Shown here piece after piece: positions 33,765-41,743 of a stretch of 64,000 nt of DNA. A program made the translations under genes and the position numbers. This stretch comes from Janthinobacterium sp. TND4EL3 (lineage in GTDB: Bacteria > Pseudomonadota > Gammaproteobacteria > Burkholderiales > Burkholderiaceae_D). Positions within the stretch are counted from its first letter, which is position 1. Every line of letters begins with the position of its first letter. Under the pieces are notes generated by a model. That model worked only from the letters and a program-made list of their open reading frames with translations. It was not told the DNA's origin and did not search any database. The stretch is taken from the NCBI RefSeq assembly GCF_900156175.1, contig NZ_FTMV01000001.1:186001-250000 (forward strand), read 5' to 3'.

Positions 33765-34598
33765 CTAGTGGGCCACGCCGAGATAGGCGTTGATGACATC
33801 CTGGTTGCTGCGCACCTCGTCGGGTGTGCCGTCGCCGATCTTCTTGCCGTAGTCGAGCACCACCACGCGGTCGCAGATATCCATTACCACGCCCATGTCG
33901 TGTTCGATCAGCACGATGGTCGTGCCCAGCTGGTCGTTGACGTCGAGGATGAAGCGGCACATGTCCTGCTTTTCTTCCACGTTCATGCCGGCCATTGGCT
34001 CGTCCAGCAGCAAAATCTCCGGTTCGGCCACCAGTGCGCGCCCCAGTTCCACGCGCTTTTGCAGGCCGTAGGGCAGGCGTCCCACGGGCGTCTTGCGGAT
34101 GGCCTGGATTTCCAGGAAATCGATGATCTCTTCGGCCTTCTTGCGGTGCTCGATTTCCTCGCGCCGTGCCGGGCCCCAGTACAGGGCTTGCAGGAGGAAG
34201 TTCGACTTCATCTTCAGGTTGCGTCCCGTCATGATGTTGTCGAGCACCGTCATGCCCTTGAACAGGGCGATGTTCTGGAAGGTACGCGCAATGCCGGACT
34301 TGGCCGCCGCGTAGCAATCCATGCCGCGCCGGTGTTCGCCCCGGTAGATGATCTCGCCCAGCTGCGGACGATACACGCCGTTGATCACGTTGAGCATCGA
34401 GCTTTTGCCTGCGCCGTTCGGGCCGATGATGGCGCGGATTTCATGCTGCTTGACGTCAAACGAGATGTCGGTCAGCGCCTTCACGCCGCCGAACGACAGC
34501 GAAATATTCTTCAGGTCCAGGATCACGGGGCCGGTCTTGCGGGTCGTGCCGAAATGCGCATCGGGTTCGTTCATTTGCATCGTGCTGTGCTCCATCAT
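33765..34598 (-). CDS. ABC transporter ATP-binding protein, LivG type
   Basis: ATPase (277 aa) partner of the LivF-type protein. Walker A GPNGAGKSSMLN, Q-loop ARTFQNIALFKGMTVLDNIM, signature YGLQKRVELGRAL (LPYGLQK replacing LSGGQ, common in LivG of this group) and Walker B ILLLDEPMAGMN, then VLIEHDMGVVMDICD. The first ~22 residues (MMEHSTMQMNEPDAHFG...) precede the ATPase core, so the start could also be one of the inner ATGs. It overlaps the acyl-CoA ligase stop by 4 bases (ATGA), evidence for a single transcript. Confidence 0.93.
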   Translation of the reverse strand: MMEHSTMQMNEPDAHFGTTRKTGPVILDLKNISLSFGGVKALTDISFDVKQHEIRAIIGPNGAGKSSMLNVINGVYRPQLGEIIYRGEHRRGMDCYAAAKSGIARTFQNIALFKGMTVLDNIMTGRNLKMKSNFLLQALYWGPARREEIEHRKKAEEIIDFLEIQAIRKTPVGRLPYGLQKRVELGRALVAEPEILLLDEPMAGMNVEEKQDMCRFILDVNDQLGTTIVLIEHDMGVVMDICDRVVVLDYGKKIGDGTPDEVRSNQDVINAYLGVAH

Positions 34599-36550
34599 GC
34601 AGCCAGGCCCAGGGCCGGATACGTTTTGCTTTCCCAGATCTGCAGGTCGGCGCTGGTCGAACCGATGCGGCCATCCTCGAATTTCACCTGGGTCTCGATG
34701 TATTGCGTCGCCTTGCCCTCATACAGGGCGGAAATGAGCACCGCGTATTTCTCGGCGATGAACTTGCGGCGCACCTTGCGCGTGCGGGTCAGTTCGTCGT
34801 CGTCCGGATCGAGCTCCTTGTGCAGTACCAGGAAGCGGTGCACTTGCGTGCGCTCCATCAAGGGGTCGCTCGCCAGTTCCGCATTCATTTGCTCGATGCA
34901 GTCGCGGATCAAACCGTAGGTCTCGGCGCGGGCCGCCAGGTCGGTGTAGCCGGAATAGGCGATGCCACGCCGTTCCGACCAGTTGCCCACCGCCTCGATG
35001 TCGATATTGATGAAGGCGCACACCTGGTCGCGCGCATGGCCGAAGGCAACGACTTCCTTGATGAAGGGGAAGAATTTGAGCTTGTTTTCGATGTAGTTGG
35101 GCGCAAAAATGGCGCCACAATTCATCTTGCCCACGTCGGCCGCGCGGTCGATGATTTTCAGGTGGCCTTCGCTGTCGAAAACGCCCGCGTCGCCCGTATG
35201 GAAATAGCCGTCGTCGTCGATCACTTCGGCTGTCGCATCGGGGCGCTTGAAGTAGCCGCTCATGGTGGCGGGCGACTTGACCAGCACTTCGCCATTGGCC
35301 GCCAGCTTGACTTCCACGCCCGGCGCCGGCAAGCCGACGCTGTCGAACTTGATATTGCCGTCCGGCTGCAGGCAGACGTAGGCACACGTCTCAGTGGAAC
35401 CGTACAGTTGCTTGAGATTGACGCCGATCGAGCGGTAGAAGCGGAACAGGTCCGGGCCGATGGCGGCGCCGGCCGTGTAGGCGACGCGCACGCGCGTCAG
35501 TCCCAGCACGTTCTTCAGGGGGCCGTAGACGAGGATTTCGCCCAGCTTGTAACTGAGGCGGTCCGCCAGCGAGACTGGCTTGCCATCCAGGATCTGCGCG
35601 CCGCAGCGCTTGGCCACGTTCATGAAATGCCTGAACATGCCGCGTTTGAGAGCGCTTGCGTCTTCCATGCGTATCATCACGCTGGTGAGCATGTTCTCGA
35701 ACACGCGAGGCGGAGCAAAATAGCAGGTGGGGCCGATTTCGCGCATGTCGATCATCACCGTGTCACCCGATTCGGGGCAGTTGACGGTGAAACCTGCCAC
35801 CATGGCCTGCGCCAGCGAGAACAGGCAGTCGCCGACCCATGCCATGGGCAGGTAGGAGAGGATGTCCTCGTTGTCGGTGAGCTTGTCGAAGGCGACGCAG
35901 CCTTCGCCGGCGGCCAGCAGCGCCGCGTGGCTCTGGCACACGCCTTTCGGCTTGCCGGTGGTGCCCGAGGTGTACAGCATGACGGCGGAATCCTGGCCGT
36001 TGCCCTGCTCAACGGAAGCGTCAAAAAAGCCCGGATGTTCGCGATCGTAGATCCTGCCCAGCGCCTGCAGGCCGGCGAAGGAAATCAGCTCCGGCTGGCG
36101 GTAATGGCGCATGCCGCGCTCATCGTCATAGGCGATGTGGGCAACGTGTGGATACAGCGCCTTGAGTTCGAGCAGCTTGTCGACCTGTTCCTGGTCTTCG
36201 ACGATGGCGTAATGGATTTCCGCATCCTGCAGCACATAGGCCATGTCGGCGGCCGGCGCGTCCTGGTACAACGGTACCGGCACGCCGCCCAGGCTCTGCG
36301 CGGCCAGCATGGCCCAGTACAGGCGCGGGCGGTTGTCGCCGATGATGGCCAGGTTCATGCCGCGCTGGAAACCGATGGCGGCAAGGCCGCAGGCCAACGC
36401 TCGCACTTCGTCATTGACCTGGGACCAGCTCCAGGTTTGCCAGATGCCCAGGTGTTTTTCGCGAAATGCGGGCTTGTCGGATCGTATTGCTCCGTGTTGC
36501 AATAAGCGCCGCGGAAAAGTTGGCATTGCTGCCGTAGTCGTTGTATGCAC
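34595..36550 (-). CDS. Long-chain-type acyl-CoA synthetase (AMP-binding)
   Basis: Adenylate-forming ligase (651 aa) of the long-chain fatty-acid-CoA ligase (FAA1) type; activates a carboxylate via an acyl-AMP. The P-loop is MLYTSGTTGKPKGVCQSH; YGSTETCAYVCLQ is motif II, GYFHTGDAGVFDSEGHLKIIDR the hinge, and TRTRKVRRKFIAEKY carries the C-terminal catalytic lysine region. The start is set at GTG 36550 because AGGGAG lies 8 bases upstream; there is no ATG before residue ~9 and an earlier GTG at 36583 lacks a site. First gene of the operon and divergent from the Crp/Fnr gene. Substrate probably matches the transporter's. Confidence 0.88.
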   Translation of the reverse strand: MHTTTTAAMPTFPRRLLQHGAIRSDKPAFREKHLGIWQTWSWSQVNDEVRALACGLAAIGFQRGMNLAIIGDNRPRLYWAMLAAQSLGGVPVPLYQDAPAADMAYVLQDAEIHYAIVEDQEQVDKLLELKALYPHVAHIAYDDERGMRHYRQPELISFAGLQALGRIYDREHPGFFDASVEQGNGQDSAVMLYTSGTTGKPKGVCQSHAALLAAGEGCVAFDKLTDNEDILSYLPMAWVGDCLFSLAQAMVAGFTVNCPESGDTVMIDMREIGPTCYFAPPRVFENMLTSVMIRMEDASALKRGMFRHFMNVAKRCGAQILDGKPVSLADRLSYKLGEILVYGPLKNVLGLTRVRVAYTAGAAIGPDLFRFYRSIGVNLKQLYGSTETCAYVCLQPDGNIKFDSVGLPAPGVEVKLAANGEVLVKSPATMSGYFKRPDATAEVIDDDGYFHTGDAGVFDSEGHLKIIDRAADVGKMNCGAIFAPNYIENKLKFFPFIKEVVAFGHARDQVCAFINIDIEAVGNWSERRGIAYSGYTDLAARAETYGLIRDCIEQMNAELASDPLMERTQVHRFLVLHKELDPDDDELTRTRKVRRKFIAEKYAVLISALYEGKATQYIETQVKFEDGRIGSTSADLQIWESKTYPALGLAA

Positions 36551-36576
36551 CAGTGTCTCCCTGTTGCGTGTCTCAG

Positions 36577-36598
36577 GCGCCACCTCGTCGTGTGGCGC
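36577..36598. promoter_or_regulatory. Inverted repeat in the acyl-CoA ligase / Crp-Fnr regulator intergenic region
   Basis: GCGCCAC (36577-36583) and GTGGCGC (36592-36598) are perfect 7-base inverted arms with an 8-base spacer, 27 bases before the ligase start and ~110 before the divergent regulator. It could be an operator, or the folded 5' leader of the ligase mRNA. It does not resemble the Crp TGTGA-N6-TCACA or Fnr TTGAT-N4-ATCAA site. Confidence 0.35.
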
Positions 36599-36706
36599 TC
36601 TGTGTTTTTTATATGTGCTGCGTTTGTGTAATGATAGTAGCTTGCGTTAGTTTGCCGAGTTGTCTTTTCGGGGACATTTACCCACTTTTCGATGGTGCAT
36701 TGCACA

Positions 36707-37405
36707 ATGACCACAGCTGATATCAGTCTCAAGGATGCCGTGCGCGCGGCCAACTGGGCGCAACTGCTCGACCCCGTGCAACTGGCGCGGGTCGAGGCCG
36801 ATGTGTTCGAGACTTTCGTGCCGAAAGGCGGTTTTGTCTGCCGCAAGGGCGAGCCGGTGGACAACTGGATCGGCGTGATCAGCGGCATGGTCAAGATGAA
36901 TAATTTTTCCGCCTCCGGCAAGGCCATGACCTTCATCGGCGTGCCGCCCGGCAGCTGGTTCGGCGAAGGTTCATTGCTGAAGAACGAAATTCGCAAATAC
37001 GACACCATGGCCCTGCGCGACACGCGCGTGGCACGCCTGCCTGGCGCCACCTTCCACTGGCTGCTGGAAACGAGCCTGCCATTCACGCGCTTTTTGCTGA
37101 TGCAGCTGAACGAGCGCCTGGGCCAGTTCATCGGCATGGTGGAGAACGAGCGTCTGCTCGATTTGAACACGCGCGTGGCGCGCTGCCTGGCGTCGATGTT
37201 CAACTCGCATTTGTATCCGGGCGTGGAAACCTTGGTGCAGCTGTCGCAGGAAGAAATCGGCCTGCTGTCCGGCTCCTCGCGCCAGCGCGCCAACCAGGCC
37301 TTGCAGGTACTGGAAAAAAAGGGTTTATTGCGCCTAGATTACGGCGGCATCCGCGTGCTCGACCTGGATGGCTTGCGCCGCTACGAGGCCGATGATGGCG
37401 AGTGA
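36707..37405 (+). CDS. Crp/Fnr family transcriptional regulator
   Basis: Regulator (232 aa) with an N-terminal cyclic-nucleotide-binding-type domain (~15-140; GGFVCRKGEPVDNWIGVISG, IGVPPGSWFGEGSLL) and a C-terminal winged helix (~150-225; LSQEEIGLLSGSSRQRANQALQ VLEKKG as recognition segment). No cysteine cluster like that of Fnr is present, so it is not an oxygen-sensing Fe-S protein; cAMP or another ligand is possible. Start is uncertain: ATG 36707 (MTTADIS) or 36692, neither with a strong site. Divergent orientation makes it the natural regulator of the acyl-CoA ligase/ABC operon. Confidence 0.87.
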   Translation: MTTADISLKDAVRAANWAQLLDPVQLARVEADVFETFVPKGGFVCRKGEPVDNWIGVISGMVKMNNFSASGKAMTFIGVPPGSWFGEGSLLKNEIRKYDTMALRDTRVARLPGATFHWLLETSLPFTRFLLMQLNERLGQFIGMVENERLLDLNTRVARCLASMFNSHLYPGVETLVQLSQEEIGLLSGSSRQRANQALQVLEKKGLLRLDYGGIRVLDLDGLRRYEADDGE

Positions 37406-37488
37406 GGCTGCGTCACCGGAACGCACTGCAAGCGCCCCGCTAATCGCGGTATCATAGGCACTTCCCAGCACCGCACCTTTTCGCCCCC

Positions 37489-39312
37489 ATGCAGACATCC
37501 GTTCAGAGTAACCCCGCCTCCCGCCTGACCGAACTGCGCGCCGCCATGCGCGCGCAGCACATCGATGCCCTGATCGTGCCCTCGGCCGACCCGCATTTGT
37601 CCGAGTACTTGCCGGCCCGCTGGCAGGGCCGCGAGTGGCTGTCGGGCTTTACGGGTTCCGTCGGCACCCTGGTCGTCACGCAGGATTTCGCCGGCGTGTG
37701 GACCGATGGCCGCTACTGGGAGCAGGCGGAAACGGAACTGGCTGGCAGCGGCATCGTCCTGAAGAAAATCCCGTCCGGCGCCAGCGTGCTGTATATCGAC
37801 TGGCTGGGCGAAACCATGCGGCCGGGGCAGACGGTGGCCGTCGACGGCGCCGTGCTGGGCCTGGCCAATGCACGCCTGCTGCAGCAGGCGCTGGGCGAGC
37901 AAGTGACCCTGCGCACTGATACCGACCTGCTGCAAGCCGTGTGGCAGCAGCGCCCGGCCATGCCTGCCGCGCCCGTGTTTGAACATGTACCCGCCTATCC
38001 GGCCCTGTCGCGTAATGAAAAACTGGCAGCCCTGCGCGCCGGCATGGCGGCGCACGGCGCCAGCCACCACGTCATTTCCACGCTCGACGATATCGCGTAT
38101 TTGTTCAATCTGCGCGGCGCCGACGTCAACTACAATCCCGTCTTCCTCGCCCATGCGCTGGTGGGGCCGGAGCGCGCCACCCTGTTCGTCGCCGATGGCA
38201 AGCTGCCCGCCGCCCTGCGCGCCACGCTGGAGAGCGAAGGCGTGGACGTGGCCGCGTATGACCGTGCTGCCGCCGCGCTGGCCGCGTTGCCTGCCGGCGC
38301 CACCTTGCTGCTCGACCCGCGCCGCATCACCTTCGGCACGCGCCAGGCCGTGGCCGACGGCGTGCGCGTGGTGGAGTCCATCAACCCCACCACCCTGGCC
38401 AAGTCGCGCAAGACGGACAGCGAAGCGGCGCACGTGCGCGCCGCCATGGAGCAGGATGGCGCCGCCCTGTGCGAATTTTTCAGCTGGCTCGATGCCACCC
38501 TGGCCGACCCGCAGCGCGCGCCGCTGACCGAAATCGGCGTCGACGAGCACCTGACGGCCGCGCGCGCGCGCCGCGCCGGTTTTGTCAGCCCCAGTTTTGG
38601 CACCATCGCCGGCTTCAATGCGCATGGCGCCATCATGCATTACCACGCCCATGCGGGCAGTGAGGCGACCATCGAAGGCGACGGCTTGCTGCTGATCGAT
38701 TCGGGCGGCCAGTACCTGGGCGGCACGACGGACATCACGCGCGTGGTCCCCGTCGGCACGATCACGGCCGAACACCGGCGCGATTTCACCCTCGTCTTGC
38801 GCAGCATGATCGCCCTGTCGCGCGCGCAGTTCCCGCGCGGCGTGAAGTCGCCCATGCTCGATTCCATCGCCCGCGCGCCCCTGTGGGCCGAAGGCATCGA
38901 CTTTGGCCACGGCACGGGCCACGGCGTGGGTTTCTTCCTGAACGTCCACGAAGGGCCGCAATCGATTTCGCAGTCCGCCATGCCGGAGCCGCAGACGGCG
39001 ATGGAACCGGGCATGATCACCTCCATCGAGCCGGGCATCTACCGTCCCGGCCAGTGGGGTATCCGCATCGAGAACCTGGTGCTGAACGTGCCGGCGGGGA
39101 CGACGTCCTTCGGCGAATTCCTGCGTTTTGAGACATTGACCCTGTGCCCGATCGACACGCGCTGCGTGGAACGCTCGCTGTTGCGCGACGACGAGGCGGC
39201 CTGGCTCAACGATTACCACGCCACCGTGCGCGCGCGCCTGGCGCCGCACCTGGCGGCGCCGGCCGATGCGCCTGCGCTGGCGTGGCTGGAACAGCGCACG
39301 GGAGCCATCTGA
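37489..39312 (+). CDS. Xaa-Pro aminopeptidase (aminopeptidase P family, long form)
   Basis: Dinuclear metallopeptidase (607 aa) removing N-terminal residues before proline. Three domains: two creatinase-like N-terminal domains (~1-300, starting RLTELRAAMRAQHIDALIVPS) and a pita-bread catalytic domain (~310-540). Metal ligands: LIDSGGQYLGGTTDITRV (two Asp), HGTGHGVGFFLNVHEGP (His), SIEPGIYRPGQWGIRIENL (two Glu). The 600-residue three-domain form is like eukaryotic cytosolic APP1. The stop overlaps the next small gene (TGATG). Confidence 0.93.
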   Translation: MQTSVQSNPASRLTELRAAMRAQHIDALIVPSADPHLSEYLPARWQGREWLSGFTGSVGTLVVTQDFAGVWTDGRYWEQAETELAGSGIVLKKIPSGASVLYIDWLGETMRPGQTVAVDGAVLGLANARLLQQALGEQVTLRTDTDLLQAVWQQRPAMPAAPVFEHVPAYPALSRNEKLAALRAGMAAHGASHHVISTLDDIAYLFNLRGADVNYNPVFLAHALVGPERATLFVADGKLPAALRATLESEGVDVAAYDRAAAALAALPAGATLLLDPRRITFGTRQAVADGVRVVESINPTTLAKSRKTDSEAAHVRAAMEQDGAALCEFFSWLDATLADPQRAPLTEIGVDEHLTAARARRAGFVSPSFGTIAGFNAHGAIMHYHAHAGSEATIEGDGLLLIDSGGQYLGGTTDITRVVPVGTITAEHRRDFTLVLRSMIALSRAQFPRGVKSPMLDSIARAPLWAEGIDFGHGTGHGVGFFLNVHEGPQSISQSAMPEPQTAMEPGMITSIEPGIYRPGQWGIRIENLVLNVPAGTTSFGEFLRFETLTLCPIDTRCVERSLLRDDEAAWLNDYHATVRARLAPHLAAPADAPALAWLEQRTGAI

Positions 39313-39560
39313 TGCGCTCGACCCGCGCCACGTCCGCCATCGAGCGGCTCAAGGAACGCAGCGGCAACCGCCTCTACACGATGGCGCGCACGGGCGATGA
39401 ACTGTTCTTCCTCACGGAAGGCCCCGGCTTGCCGCCTTTGTGCCCGCCGCTGGAACTCGACGCCTTTGTCGCCTTCGTCAATGGCCTGGGACCGCAAAAG
39501 GCGCGCCGCGTCAGCAAGCTCGACGTGGCGTTTGAAAAGCAGCTGACGAAAAAGCCCTAG
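39312..39560 (+). CDS. Conserved-looking hypothetical protein
   Basis: An 82-residue basic protein that I do not recognise. It starts at 39312 inside the stop codon of the aminopeptidase gene (TGATG), and the next gene begins 1 base after its stop, so it is embedded in an operon and almost certainly translated. It contains LKERSGNRLYTMARTGDELF, a proline-rich GPGLPPLCPPLELDAF loop and a Lys-rich end; no signal peptide or membrane segment. One cysteine. Function unknown. Confidence 0.7.
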   Translation: MRSTRATSAIERLKERSGNRLYTMARTGDELFFLTEGPGLPPLCPPLELDAFVAFVNGLGPQKARRVSKLDVAFEKQLTKKP

Positions 39561-39561
39561 C

Positions 39562-40302
39562 ATGCCGACCATCGACTTCCTGCGTGCCTACTGGTCGCCG
39601 GCCGAGCTGGCGACGAATGGCGTGATCCTGCTGAACCTGCTGGGTGCGCTGCTGCTGGGCTTGTTGGTGGGCTATGAGCGCTCGTATCACGGGCGCGCGG
39701 CCGGCATGCGCACCTACAGCCTGGTTTGCATGGCCTCGGCCGCGCTGACGGTACTGGGCGGCTATCCCGAGTTCTGGTACGGCGGCCATGGCGCCATCGT
39801 CGGCAGCGACCCCACGCGCGTCATCCAGGGCATCGTCACGGGCGTGGGCTTTCTGGGCGCCGGCGTCATCATGCGCGAAGGCTTCAATATCAGCGGCCTG
39901 ACGACGGCCGCCTCGATCTGGGCCTCGTCCGTGATCGGCATCATGGTCGGCATCGGCTTTTATCTGTCCGCCATGGGCCTGGCCTTCCTGTGCGCGATGG
40001 CGATGATTTTTCTGTCAAAATTGGAAAACTGGCTGCCGTCGCGCCACGCGGTGGCCATCACCATGCGTTTCAAGCAAGGGTTTATCCCGCGCGAGGATGC
40101 GCTGCGGCGCATGGCCGCCAAGCGCGGCTACGACATCGCCGGCGGCTCGCTGACCATCGGCAGCACGGACGGCATGCAGGAATGGCGCTTCGTCGCCATC
40201 GCGCACGGCAAGAACACGGGCGCCAGCCTGTCGGCCATGTCGGCCGAACTGGCCGCCTTCGACGGCATCGCCGGCTTCCAGCTGTCGCATGCACGCAATT
40301 AA
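39562..40302 (+). CDS. MgtC/SapB family membrane protein
   Basis: Inner-membrane protein (246 aa). Four to five helices within ~20-150 include the MgtC signature GLLVGYERSYHGRAAGMRTY, then RVIQGIVTGVGFLGAGVIMREG and GLTTAASIWASSVIGIMVGIG. The C-terminal ~90 residues are a soluble ACT-like domain (QGFIPREDALRRMAAKRGYD). MgtC proteins modulate the F-ATPase and support growth in low Mg2+ in Salmonella; in non-pathogens the role is unclear. Tightly linked to the neighbouring small genes (1- and 15-base gaps). Confidence 0.92.
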   Translation: MPTIDFLRAYWSPAELATNGVILLNLLGALLLGLLVGYERSYHGRAAGMRTYSLVCMASAALTVLGGYPEFWYGGHGAIVGSDPTRVIQGIVTGVGFLGAGVIMREGFNISGLTTAASIWASSVIGIMVGIGFYLSAMGLAFLCAMAMIFLSKLENWLPSRHAVAITMRFKQGFIPREDALRRMAAKRGYDIAGGSLTIGSTDGMQEWRFVAIAHGKNTGASLSAMSAELAAFDGIAGFQLSHARN

Positions 40303-40317
40303 ACGGATGTCCACACG

Positions 40318-40905
40318 ATGAACATGGATGCACAGGCCCAAGCGGTACTCGATTTCTGGTTTTTGCCGCCGGAACACCCTGGCTATGGCCAGTCGCGCGC
40401 GGAATGGTTCCGCAAGGATGACGGCTTCGACGCGCAGATACGCGCGCGTTTCGGCGCGCTGATCGATGCCGCCATAGCCGGCGCCTTGGGTGAATGGGAT
40501 GCGACGCCGCACGGCGCGCTGGCGCGTCTCATCGTGCTCGATCAGTTCACGCGCAATGTATACCGCGGCACGCCGCGCGCCTTTGCCGGCGACGCCCGGG
40601 CGCTGGCGCTGGCCGTCGCCTTGACGCAGCAGGGACTCGACCGGCAACTGCCGCCGATGCTGCGCGCCTTCGTGTATTTACCGTTCGAACATGCGGAAGA
40701 CCTGGCCATGCAGGCGCGCGCCGTCGAGCTGTTCCAGCTGCTGTCGCAGGCGCAGCCGGGTTTCGAGAGCATGCTTGATTATGCGCAGCGGCACCAGGAA
40801 GTGATCGCCCGCTTCGGCCGCTTCCCCCACCGGAATGCCATCCTTGGCCGCGCTTCCACGCCGGAAGAGCTGGAATTCCTGCGCCAGCCGGGCTCCAGCT
40901 TCTAG
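40318..40905 (+). CDS. DUF924 family protein
   Basis: Helical cytoplasmic protein (195 aa) of the DUF924 family (TPR-like fold): VLDFWFLPPEHPGYGQSRAEW at the N terminus, LARLIVLDQFTRNVYRGTPRAFAGD in the centre and YLPFEHAEDLAMQ, then FGRFPHRNAILGR. These are nearly invariant family blocks. Function is unknown. The start at 40318 follows mgtC by 15 bases. Confidence 0.92.
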   Translation: MNMDAQAQAVLDFWFLPPEHPGYGQSRAEWFRKDDGFDAQIRARFGALIDAAIAGALGEWDATPHGALARLIVLDQFTRNVYRGTPRAFAGDARALALAVALTQQGLDRQLPPMLRAFVYLPFEHAEDLAMQARAVELFQLLSQAQPGFESMLDYAQRHQEVIARFGRFPHRNAILGRASTPEELEFLRQPGSSF

Positions 40906-40914
40906 ACAATTACC

Positions 40915-41742
40915 ATGAACGTGACCCTCAATATCATCGGCGCCGGCCATGTGGGCAAGGTGCTGGGCCGCTTATTCGCCGGCGTGGACGGAATCGCCGT
41001 GCAGGATGTGCTGACGCGCTCGATGGCATCGGCACAGGCAGCTGTCGATTTCATCGGCGCCGGCACGCCCGTGGACGCTTACGCGGCCTTGCGCCATGCC
41101 GACGTCACCCTGCTGGCCGTCTCCGACGACCAGATCGGCCCCGCGTGCGCGGCGCTGGTAGCCGAAGGACGGCAGGCGGGCGCGATCGTGTTCCACTGCA
41201 GCGGCGCGCTGGCTTCGAATGTGCTGCTGGCGGCCACGCAGGCTGGCGCGTCGGTGGCCAGCGCGCACCCGATCCGCAGCTTCGCCGACCCGCAGCAGGT
41301 GGCCGCCACCTTTGACGGCACGTTTTGCGGCGTGGAAGGCGATCCGCTGGCGCTCGCTTTCCTCACGCCGGCCTTGAACGCCATCGGCGCGCGTCCCGTG
41401 CCCATCGATCCGGCCGCCAAGACCCTGTATCACGCCGCCGCCGTGTTTGCCAGCAATTACCTGGTGACGGTGCTCGATGCCGCTTTGCGCGCCTACCAGG
41501 CGGCCGGCATTCCCGAGCCGGTGGCGCGCGAACTGGCGCAGCCCCTGGTGACGGAAGCGGTGGCGAACGTGTTCCGCCTGGGCGCCGCGCCGGCGCTGTC
41601 CGGCCCCATCGCACGGGGCGACTCGGCCACCGTGCAACGGCAGTTGCAGGCGGTACAGCAGTGGGATGCCGCCACGGGCGAACTGTACCGGGCCCTGGTG
41701 GCGCCCACGCAAGACCTGGCCCGGCGCAAGCGCGGGGAATGA
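40915..41742 (+). CDS. Rossmann-fold and DUF2520 domain protein
   Basis: Putative NAD(P)-dependent oxidoreductase (275 aa). Residues ~1-120 are a Rossmann domain starting NIIGAGHVGKVLGRLFAG (GxGxxG) with VTLLAVSDDQIGPAC and FHCSGALASNVLLAA; SAHPIRSFADPQQVAATFDG links to the C-terminal DUF2520 helical domain (~130-275; KTLYHAAAVFASNYLVTVL, GPIARGDSATVQRQL). It resembles ketopantoate reductase and prephenate dehydrogenase architecture, with no known substrate. Last gene of the aminopeptidase operon; convergent with the diguanylate cyclase 1 base away. Confidence 0.88.
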   Translation: MNVTLNIIGAGHVGKVLGRLFAGVDGIAVQDVLTRSMASAQAAVDFIGAGTPVDAYAALRHADVTLLAVSDDQIGPACAALVAEGRQAGAIVFHCSGALASNVLLAATQAGASVASAHPIRSFADPQQVAATFDGTFCGVEGDPLALAFLTPALNAIGARPVPIDPAAKTLYHAAAVFASNYLVTVLDAALRAYQAAGIPEPVARELAQPLVTEAVANVFRLGAAPALSGPIARGDSATVQRQLQAVQQWDAATGELYRALVAPTQDLARRKRGE

Positions 41743-41743
41743 C

